A stretch of DNA of 64,000 nt. Origin: Ascidia mentula. Lineage: Eukaryota; Chordata; Ascidiacea; Phlebobranchia; Ascidiidae. Under the pieces are notes generated by a model, which had not been told where the DNA came from, made no database searches, and saw nothing but the letters and a program-made list of their open reading frames with translations. Numbering within the stretch: the first letter of the stretch is position 1; every line of letters starts with the position of its first letter. The position numbers and the translations under genes were made by a program. Location of the stretch: contig OX387201.1 in the NCBI GenBank assembly GCA_947561715.1, positions 1,010,001-1,074,000 of the forward strand, given 5' to 3'. Shown here in pieces: positions 50,364 through 62,104 of the stretch.

Positions 50364-50770
50364 TTACACTGATAAGAAGTTACAATGGACTTTTTAATTC
50401 CAGTGCGTTTGTCAGTGGGCTGTACAACGTATATGTATAACCAGGACATGGTGCAATTGATTGATTTCATCAAATCGCACCGCGCGCCGCAGCTTACCAG
50501 AGAGACCAAGTGAAAAGGTCACTTCGGGTCATTTCTGGAGACAGGCCCCTTGTGATTAGTGTGGTGTATATTATTAGATATACCTATAGGTAGTTTTGCC
50601 TAGCAACATCTCTGCACCTAACCGTTAAGTTACGATACGCAATTGTTTTACAACATTCACAATAGGAATTTATGATAAGCTGATGCCTTAAAGACCGAGT
50701 CCAACGGATTTGAAACAACAGTTTTTAATTTGAAAAAAAAAAAGGACAGCAAAGATTTCGTCAGCAAGAC
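50364..50770. other. Short spacer between EGF gene and cystine-knot gene
   Basis: About 400 bases. On the - strand it contains a strong donor (CTCTG/GTAAGC at about 50499) and an acceptor-like TTCTTATCAG just upstream of the ATG at 50363. This could mean a non-coding 5' exon or a spliced-leader acceptor. An ATTAAA on the - strand (about 50724) could be a weak poly(A) signal of the EGF gene. No TATA box is clear. Confidence 0.4.
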
Positions 50771-53700
50771 TTACTGGAAAATTTCAAGCGCTTTTTCGGC
50801 CTTGCTTGATTGGAAGGTAGCCAACTCGCACATAATGGAAGCATTGTTTATGTCACAAGGTCCATTGTCCTCGGTACCCAACTCTGCGCTCACCCAGTAT
50901 CTGTAGTCCACTGGCACAGAGAATCAACAAATGGATATTTTAAACATAAACAGTTTTATACAAAATTGATACAAAATTCAGTGACTCTAAGACCTTCTAC
51001 TGAAAGTTCTGAAGCTTCTATTAGAAAAATTAACCAATCAGTGACCAATAATCATCACAAGCAGAAAGAAAAGGTTTATTTTCGCTTTCTTGCTCAAACA
51101 AATATATTTGGCTTGATAGAGTTTATTTAAATAAAAAAGTATACACTTATTTTAGCAAAATATATTTGTCTTGTGTAAGAAAGCGGACTGATTTTATCCA
51201 ACGAAAATAACCGTTCTCTGGCTGCCTGTGGTACCAAGTGCTTTAGGTAGAATTTTTCACAGCAATAGAATGAGGAATGATTTCCAGAATCAATTACAAA
51301 GCATTCACATAAACTCATTAAAAATTTGTGACGAAAATTATATTTGACCCAAAATTCAATTATATTAGTTTGTTCTTACCGATGCAAAACGACCCGTCGT
51401 AATTGATATCAATTAAATCGCTTGGACAGGAGCAAGAATACCATCCTTTCGTATTCGCGCAAACTGCCTTTGAGTCGCAAAAGTTGAGACTTCCATTCAC
51501 GCACTCGTCAATATCTGTAACGAAGTATTTGCTCGTTTTCACTTTGCTTAAAGCCAGCAGTAAAAATAAAGATAGCTAATCCAGTGCCAAAGTCACTAGC
51601 TGCACTGATGAGACCTTAGAGGTCGAGGTGCACCTGTCTGCAGTTCTCATTAATTATTATGGCTCTGATACACATAAACGATTGAATTTACACAAAAAAA
51701 TAAGCCAATAGGTTTTCGTGTACCAGGTGATGGGTTTTCGAGCAAGTGAATAAATTTACCATTTGGGTCACGTCACATTAGCCGCTGTGCACTTGCCGGA
51801 ACGCCGTACAGACAAGGGTTCTTTACATTTTACAATTAGATGTAAAATATTGATGGTAAGCTTTGCCACCTAAAACCTACACGTATGCGTCCTCCAGATG
51901 AATTTGCTCTTTTTACTATTCTTCCTTTTTAATCGTTATTATAGTCATTTTTTTTCAAACAACGTGGGCACGGACTTAGTCCATCTGGTGAGGTTTCATG
52001 CTTCAATAAAAAGCAAAGTTGCCTATTTGAACCATAGGCGAAATGTTCGTTTTTTTAACACAAGGGTTTATCAGAAACATAGTCAGACGTCATCTTACCG
52101 ACACATTCTTCTCCTTCCATGGTGTAACCACCGTCGCACGCACAGGAATACGAACCCTCTTCATTGACACAATGTGAGTTGTCCTGGCATTCGTAAGAAT
52201 CGTGGTAACATTCGTCAATATCTGCGATGTGAAAAGGTTTATTACAGATGTCTAATCGCGCCATCTTAAAGGGTTTAAGTTGAAAAATAAAAGCATCAAA
52301 CTAAGTGACAACAATTCTTTTTCTGAAAATTAATGAAACAAAACAAATATTTGCATTAAAAATATTAATGATAAAATATTAGTAAACAATGAATGTATTG
52401 ATTCGTAAAATGGACACCCCCCAAATAAATATTGCGAAGCCTTCTGTACCCCGACAATTTCAAACCATGAGATTCTGATTGCAAAACAATTAAAATTTAA
52501 TAAGGTTGAAACAATTAATCATACACTGAATTGAATTGTGTTCCGTCATGGAATATTATTTTAACAACTATTTGCGGAATAGATATGTATTTAAACGCGT
52601 GTCCATGACCACTAAACCTTCGTGACTTCGTTATGTATGAACTTTTCTTTACACACAAGTATACACTGAAGAGCTTGTTACGAAGCAACCAAATGGATTA
52701 GTCACAAATTAGGATAATTAATTGTCAGCTCTGTTGAGGAAATATAATTAAAATAGTTCCCTTTTCAATATAGAATGGGACAAAACATTATTAAATCATC
52801 TGTGGTGAATCATTTCTTGTTTCACTTAATCCAATTGCAACATGTTAAAATGGAATGAATTGTTTTAAATTGTTAATGAGTACATGTTATATATTGGTGC
52901 ATGCTCTAAATTAAGAGTACGCAACACAAACAGTGATACGTGCCATGTTTGTTGTACGCAATCTAACAAACATTTATGTGACTTTTTGTCCTAAAACCAG
53001 TTTGCAAAAAAGCCTCAACAAAACTTTGTTGGATGTTGAACATCATACGATTAAATGAACATATATTACCTGACATAAGTGAAAACCAGCCCGCGTGTCA
53101 GTTTTTAAACCAATGACGTGGCAAATTCAGCCTTGTGTTCCCACCCTCTATATATATACACCCATGCACAGAAAGAATTGTTTTGAATTGATTATAAACA
53201 CGTGGTGTATATTGGTACATGCTCTATACAGTGGTGGGATTCAAGTATTTAAGCATCCGGTTCACTCACTAGCAGCGTGCCATAGTAACCGCGGGAATAC
53301 AGTGCACGAAGTGAAACATACAGCTGAATCCCACTACTGTCCATACAGTTCCCTCTGCAGAGGAAAAAAGTGTTTCTGGGCAAAGTTTGTCGATAGAAAT
53401 GTAACTCACCGTTGCAACCATCAGATCCCCATCCATATCCTTCCCAACCGTGCGCACAATCGCACTCGTAACTACCGACCACGTTTTGACCTTCAGCTTG
53501 AAGGTGACACGCGGTGAAGGACATGAAGAAGCTGGGCTTGTACATGTAGTCGGTGAGGTTGACGAACGGTTCGCTAAAGTTCAGCGGGTTGTTGTTGATA
53601 ACGGCTAGAGAAAATTGGATGCAGGTCAACTTTTAGATCGGAGGAATTGACAACTGCGATGTTGACTGTTTTTGTTAATACAGGGTTGTTGGACAATGTA

Positions 53701-56700
53701 AAACCATTGATCATTCTTCGTGAGGAAATCACAATCACACATGGTTGCAAGCAAAAACAATAACATTTTTACTTTAATGCGAAGTGGAAAAAAAACGTAA
53801 AGGATTTTAATTTCCAACCAATATCGTACTGTAAAATGATTCGTCTTGTATTTGGTCGTAGAGCATTTGAACCAATTCGTCGGCTGTGTATCCGATAGCT
53901 GCAAAAACATCGTAAGAGTTGCTATAAAAATTTGTTGCATGTTTAGATGTAAAAGCGATTAACAGTCGTTTCGAGAACGCCATTTGACGAAATTCAAATG
54001 TCATGTAGAATTCACAATTTTCTGTATTTGTTCTTCGGTTTAATTGAATGAAAATGTGAAATCACAACTTACCGTTTCCAGGGTTAGCATCGTTGTAACT
54101 GGAGAGAGCATCATCTATCTCGTGGTAATCGATGTAAGAAATAAAATTGTCGAAATCTGCACGACAGCAATGATATAAGTTTACACAAAACAAAACGTTA
54201 AATAAAACATCCTTATTGGAAGCAAAGTGGAGCCAATAACACTGCTTATCATATGATTATTGTGTCACGGGGCCTGACGGCAATATTGGTTGAGCTTGGC
54301 ATGGCCATAGTGTTTCCACCATGTTTTGTCCGTAAAGTTGCACCTAGTTTGGTGCCCAACGGATGACGGCGATTGTAAAGTCACCACAAGGTGGAAGTCT
54401 TTGCTTGGCCGTTTGCTCGGCAAATAAGTCGTCTGATAGTCACACCAGCTGCACTGATAAAACCTTATAGGTCGAAACATTGGCCATATGTCTGCATCTT
54501 ACACAATCCTTATGGGAAACTTGTAAAAAATCTCAAAAAACAACATTATGGAAAATCTCACCTGACGGCTTCGAAAACCACAGTAAATTCGGGGAAATCG
54601 CTGGTGGGTAAAGAAGGGCTTTGAATCCTGAAAAATATGCAAAGTCAATAAATATGGGCGTGTACTTGCATTAATTGACGCGATCTGCCATTAAATGCAC
54701 CCTGTTTAATTTTGCGGAGTTTATCGTCTTTTGACACTTGAATTTTTTGCTCGAATTAGGCATTGCCAGTATTCCTGATTTAAGTAGAACAAGATGCCCT
54801 GGTGAGAGTTTAAATTTGGGACGAGCTTTAATATTGGGTGTGGTTCAAATTCCTGCGTAACACCGCTACTTGCCCGGATAACTATTGATGACAGTTCCGT
54901 TCATATCAATAAAGACGCTGTCTCTAAATACTGGTAGGACGTTGTACAAGATTGAACCAGATTCGACGAATCCGTTATCGTCCATGCATCGAAACACGAC
55001 CTCCCCAAAGACGTAATTGATTATGTGGGTGAGGGAGGTAAAGTCCTATAAAAATACCAGAATGAAATAAATATATAGTTAACATGTTTTTTTGGACCCA
55101 GTAATGAATTTGCAATAACACCTATTATAAAGGCAAGTATAAACCTTGTTTATATACGTTTATATAATCTACTTGTTAATTTTATCATTTGAGTTTCGAG
55201 TAACAAATTGCTCATAACAACACAAAAAAGTCCAAAAGCAAACTTTGAAACAAATGTTTTACTGAATAAAGATTAACGAAATAGAGTGTGTTTCAATTTG
55301 CACTAATATCTAGAGATAAACACAGAGATATAACTTACAGATAAATGATAGCTGCTCTGGAATTGAGTTTTCATGCAAGGAAGAATTTTAGTTAAAATAT
55401 CAGTGACCGTGTCCGCAGCTGAAGGACACATTTCACCTGCTGGAAAAAAAGCATTTATTAATTCTGCGGTTTGGGGTTTGGAGGGGGAAATTATTTCATA
55501 AGGATGACGTTAATTTTTGTGGCACGGAACGTCTCACGAAGTAAAAATTAACTAGCTGTGCCTAACGGTAAATTACTTTATATTTTTACATAATATTTCG
55601 AAAAACCCAAAATTATAAATATTTAAATAAGATATTTAGGGGGAGACGCACAGCCTCTCCTGTTTACGTCATTGCAAGTTTCGGGTTGATAAATTTGTTC
55701 GTCTGTTAATTTGCGATATTGGTTTTTACCCTTTTCATGCATAACCCTTGCTTACTTAACGTGCAAAAAAAATTAACTTACCTCCAGGTGCACCTAAGAA
55801 ACAAAGTTTTTCCTCGTCAATTTTTGCCGAAATAAAGACGATTTTACAATTACTGAAGCCGGGAATGCAAAAAATAATTGCTTGCTAGTTATTGGCGTGT
55901 GTGAAGCATAGATTGCAAAGTTTGCAACACCTTGTCCCTACTGCATGAACTCTATTATGGCTGCATATTCTACATCATAGTTGTAAAAAAATTATAAAAC
56001 TTTTACAGGGCCCAGAATAAAAAAAATTGGATTTATCAGTTTTGCAAAATTTAAAAAATCTAAAATATACGTGCTGTATTTTTACGACGTTTCGCCTGCC
56101 TTTCGGCGAGACTTGATACCACAATTTCAAAGTAAACTACACTAAAACATTCAGAAGCACAAAAAGGAAAAAAAGTACACGTTGACACGTGTCAGGGGCA
56201 AAACACGAAACACTGCGGGAGGCGAACAGTTACAACATTTAAAAAAATTAAAAAAAAGGTTGCAAACTTTCCATTCTGGCACAACAACTTATTTGATATT
56301 TTTCAATAATTTGGGTTTATACGTTGCTTTAGAAAAGTTTTAAGAATTTTTTGCAATTAATCTATTATCCCATATTGTGCACATTCAGTGTCACAAACAA
56401 AAATACAACCCTGCCAGGTTCGAAGAAGTATTGCAGTCTGTTAATTTGCGATATTAGTTTATACCCTTTCTGATGCATAACCCTTGCTTACTCAACGTGC
56501 AAGAAAAAATGAACTTACCTCCAAGGGAATCTGAGAAACAAAGTTTTTTCTCGTCAATTTTTGCCGAAATAAAGACAATTTTACAATTACTGAAGCCGGG
56601 AATATAAAAATTGTGATTATATCATTAACTTCGCCCTTGCTTATTAACGTAACGTGCAAAAAATGAACTTACCAAAGGGATCTGACGAGGAACAATCTGA

Positions 56701-59700
56701 TGATGGAATGGCTGCCTCAAGCTGCAAAATAGTTTTTCGTTAGTTTCGCAAATCAAAGCGAACGTGCTCCATACGCTACTGCGTTCCTTTTATTGAGTGT
56801 TGCGCAAAAAAACGATAAAAAAGCGAACAACGCCTAGATCTTCGTCATCTCGACTGCAAAGGTTCCATGTATGTACGGTTTTATGGGAAATTTAAGACCG
56901 TTGAACATTCGTATCAGTTTTCATTGTTGTGAATGGCTGTAACTCACCAGAGCAAAGAAATGATCATAGTCCGTGAAACCAGAAATTGATTCCAAGAATT
57001 CTGTGACAAGAGTTTGGTAATGACTGCGGTGAATGCTTTTATCGAAATTAATGTTCTCTGGGAAATCCACACATCCATATGCCGTCGACCTGAAATGGAA
57101 ATTGGGGCTGAGAAGAAAGGAAGTTTATGACTGGGGTGCCATGACGCCGTTCATGTGGATGTGGAAATTCATAAATGATAGTAGGAACTCAAGGCAATTC
57201 CGAACATACAATGTAAAGTTTTTGTTTCAAAGGCAGTAACTATGAAAATGTTTCCTCACGCAATCAACCTTACGCCAACACTTATTTTGCGTGACACAAG
57301 TAAAAAATTTAAAGTCAATTCCACAATCTAAAATATCCTTGTGTCTAAACGCTTTTATTTTTTGAAAACATGTTTCGCTTTAACAAGTTAGCACCTTAGC
57401 TTGTATTGTTGGCTAGTTCTATCATTTTATGTTGATTTCTGTTTATAAGGTTTCAAAACTGAATATGCTTAGTAAAGCGAAAATGTATGCGAAAAAGTAA
57501 ATCGTTTAGACGCAAGGTTATTTAAAATTATGAAATTGATTTTGAAGCAGGAAGAACCCAAGTGAGAGCATGAAAACCAAACGTTTAAAATTAAAGGAAT
57601 AACAGTTTTAAGGTACAAGTGTGAATCGGGGTGTGTTTTTCTTACCTTAAGACGTCGATAAAAGTCGTGGCATTCATATACGAGGCATCGAAACCATCGG
57701 CGTCAGGAAACCGGTCAATGACGCAACCCAACCAGCTAGCAAGTGTCACATCTAATGGCGAAAATTCGGTTTAAACAAACATGTTTAATTTACATAACTT
57801 GAGGAAGTCTCGCCGGATGGTGGACATAACGTTGGATACAACAAACACTTTTGTAACTCAAGTGCCGGAAAAACAATTCTTATTAAAAACATGTTTATTT
57901 CTGCGGTTCTCAATTTTTTTCCCCGTAGGTTTTCTTGCCAGTCGCAAACAAATCTATCATTAAGTCTTGCAACTTTGTGCCATTGTAAGTGCGCTGTGCA
58001 TTATTAAACTCAACAATAAAAAAGATCTCAACATATTGTTTGACTGTTTCAAAGAAACTGTATTAAACTATGAACATTTCCGATGAAAATGGTTGCACCT
58101 TCAAGCGCGTCGTTCATGCTGAAGAAAGCAGCTGTTCCCACCATCGAATCTGGGCACTCGCTCTAAAACAAAATATGAAAACACACCGGTATAAAATTAA
58201 AAGAGTCATAATATTCATTGAGCTACAGGCAGTTGTGCTGATTTAACGCAACAGTTACCAGTAACACACACAAGACATTCTGGATGGACACTGTGTGCAT
58301 CATATAGAGTGAATAATTTGTGCAAAAACCGTTTGGGTAAGAAACCAACGCAGTGTACGTTTGTTCTTGGTCGCCCGATTGCTGAGATCATTACTTAACG
58401 ATCTATGTTTACACTTGACTCTTCTACAGCTGTAGTGCTTTCACTTCGTTTAACAACAAACTTCCCAATGCTCATTTATAAAAAACGTTCAACAGCGATT
58501 CAAGGCTTTGCACATAGAAATATTACACAGTAGTCACACCTCCAACATGCAGTAGGAGGAATCTGTATTGGTCCGGACCATCCCGGTCGGACAAGAACAA
58601 CCAGGAACGCAAACTGCCGCACACATTTCGCCGGCGCATGTTCTCACGCATTGTCCGTCACATTCCGTTTCGATGAGGTCGCCAGCGCACAATATACCTG
58701 CATATGGATTATAACAATGTCAAAAGGTGCTTTTGTGCATAAAACGTTAAAAACAGAATGAAAAAGGCTTCCATCTATCGCAAAAGCAAAATGAGAAACC
58801 CATTTGAAACGTCAAACAGTTTAAAACGGTCGATTTTTTGTGTAAGTGTTACTGATGCGCTAACCAAAAACGTCTATAGCACAACATGTGTGGAATATCT
58901 TTTTTTAGCTCACTTAAACAGGAAACAAAAGTTTTTTGGAAACACTGCACTATTGGTCATGGTATTACGTACTTCCTGGCCTTGAAGTATCGATGACGAG
59001 TTCAACGAAGGTGGGCACCTCGACCTTGTACAACCCGTGCCACTGCAGGAACTTGGTGAGGAAAGGTTCGTCGAGTTCTAAATCATCAGAAAACATTGAT
59101 TCGCATTCAAGGCGTAATCGTGTTGTCGAAGTAATATTATACACGGACAAAACATCCTGATATTATTTTTACTTAAATATTCTGCCAACTTGCATCGAAT
59201 TATCAACGAAAAAGTGCCTTTTACTGTTATGGGATGCTTTATAAGCAATTAAATATAACTTATATGGTCGCGCTTAAAGGAGATTGAATATTCCAACATT
59301 TCGCTCGAATACACCAAGAGCTGGTCCATGAGCTGCAGACCATTTCGACCTCAACAGCTAAATGATCATTGTTGGCTTATTTGTACAAAGACGTGTTCCA
59401 TTATTTGACAACCAAACGTTACCGCTGCATTCTCCAATCATTCCGGACCCAAAGAATCCGCTGTCGCATTCACATTCATACGATCCCACTGTGTTGAAAC
59501 AAGTGGCGGCGTTTGGATCGCACAAGTTTTCCCCTTCGCACTCGTCGACGTCTGCAAGATTTGCAAAAAAATTAAGTAAGATCCGAATAAGATTGAAATT
59601 AAACCCTCAAAAAAATTAATTAAAAAAATTAATTAAACTTAATTTAAAAAATAAGTTTTTTGTAAAATAACTTGACCTATAATACCAAAGACTATAGGAC

Positions 59701-62064
59701 TACCAAGTGTGAACAACGCAGTAAAGGAGCGGCTTCGAAACTTTTCCAATAGCAACAAACGGAAATACGTCGCATGTACGAACTATTTTGTTCACCAACT
59801 TTCCTGAACGAAAACTATACCATCCCAGACCTAAACATTATAACATGACATTTATTTTGGTCAATATACTCACCCAAGCATTGCAGTCCGGATCCATAAT
59901 ATCCTTCTGAGCATGTACATAATGTGGGAGCGTCGTTAGAGCAGACGGACGAAAAATCGCACGGTAAGTAATCAGTCAACGCATCGATGATGTCAGTATT
60001 CACGTAAGGGTACAACAGTCTGAGCGAGTTGTCGTAGGGCGCCGTTTCATACTTGGTCGTCGGGATTGTGTCAATTTGAACCTAAAAGTGCGGGAATGAC
60101 AACCGGATCACATAATAGCAATAAAATTCGTAATGATACTATTAAAATGTAAAACTGGTTGCTTAGTTTCAGCAGACAAGCCCTCGATTGGTATTGTCTT
60201 GTCAATATGTCAAAATGTGAAATAAATTTAATTGCTTGAAACCACTCGTTTCAATTTGTGCAACAGAGAAACACAGAAATCTGTACTTGAGATAATAAAA
60301 TAAGCAATTAGCAACAGAAAGAGTGTTTCCGACTGGGCGCAGGCCCGAGGTCGAAACTTGGCCGGTGTGTCAACAGATTGATAAAATAGAAAAATAATGG
60401 ATAGAACACAAAAGAGCATTATGTGCAATTAACCCTCACCCAAGCATCAGCCTCGGAGATGGTTCCTTCCATGAGAGCGTCCAGCAATTCCTTCGAAGAC
60501 AAGCTGACTGCAGCAAAAACTTCACAGTAGTCGCCCTCTGCAGAATTGCACTCGTTAAATATTGGACTTAAAATCTTCATCGTATATGTTAACTTAAAGT
60601 ATCAAAACCGAGCATAAAAGTTTTAGTAGGCCAAATTTCTTGGTTAAACATAACTGAGCCTTCCTGTATTATGAAGTGCAGTAGAAAATAGTTATACGCA
60701 AGTCAACACGCAAGACGCACGAATTGTTAAGTTAACTTGTAAAACCTCCGCCTCGTGTTCGGGCGGTAATTGTTCGTGATTGAGACAGCAGTTTTAAATG
60801 GCAAATCGACCCAGAGCTTCAGTATCGTTTATAACAAAGGTTCCCAAGCGGCTCTCTTTTCATTGGGAAGTTGTTTTGTTGGGTATTTTGAGAGATATGT
60901 GGCAATTTTTTCCACTGTGTGATTAGATTTTATACAGATGTCTCTTGCCGGGAACAACTTTGTCCACCCCTGTGATAACGTTAACCACATGGTGGTTTCC
61001 TGCGAATTGTGAACTTTGCACCTGGCATATCCGTATAGTAACAGGTTAGGAAACACTGTTCCACAGGTAATAAAACCTTATGATAATTATGTCACAAACC
61101 TTCGCACTCTCCGGCGTCGTTCAGCATATGTCCAGGTAAACAAGCACAACTGAAACTTCCCATAGTATTGAGGCATTCGTAGTTGGCCAACAAGTCCATG
61201 CATACGTCAGTGGAGGGGTCGGCACATTCGTCGATGTCTGTGAAAAGTTACAAAAAGGGTTGAAAAATGTCCTGCACAAATGTTGATCAACCTGGAGTAA
61301 CACCAAATTAACACCGTATTCAATATGTTCGCAACACCGCGCAATTTCTCTGCGGCGTTTTTTCTCTTTGGCGCTTACTGCAGACAATCGCGCCTTTTTC
61401 GTCTAGAACTCTAGACAATCGCGCTTGTCAATGCAGGGCACGAGATGAAACAACAAATAAGATTCCTTGTTTTATTCAATATTTTTGTTCAAATCTTATC
61501 ATCAACCGCATGCACCAGGATCATATTTTACTGTATTTGCATTTTAAGTTCAGAGACCCAAGTTAACGCCTGTTTTGCAGAAAACAAATTGTTTAAAATT
61601 GTACTAATTTCGCGCCCTGCTGTTAAATATTGCTGGACGAAAACAAAATGGGAAGTTTGGCCAAGTTCCAAAAATGCCCTCCTCAATATTCACGGGGTGG
61701 GCGCTTGGAAATTTCAGTGCAGAAAAACTGGTAATTTGACGTTAGTTTGTTTATGAAAATGAATAGAAGATGGGTCATTTCATTATTCTTGTTTGTTTGT
61801 TAATTATATGAAGTTTACGTTCGCCTGGCTAATTGCGATCGCTGTTTTGTTGTATTGCAAAAGTTTAACTTAGTTTAATTCTGTTTTTTCTTTCTAAATT
61901 CGGGTTGTTGATAGAAACGAACGTTAAAGGGGTGAAAATCGTACACGTCGGTCGTACGTTTGCCCCGCTGTCTCCCAGACAGGCACCACATACGTAAGTT
62001 CTTTCTAAGACGGTGGGGCCATATATGGGGCTCGACATGAGGCTGGTGTACCTGCTTCGGCGGT

Positions 62065-62104
<40 letters not shown>

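Noticed and set aside
53095..53517. A 140-codon + strand open frame
   Set aside because: Antisense to the EGF-gene exon 53410-53604 and its intron; no protein family similarity.
60325..60365. A B-box-like phrase (GAGGTCGAAACTTGG) suggesting a tRNA
   Set aside because: No matching acceptor, D-arm or anticodon-arm pairing upstream; probably a repeat fragment.
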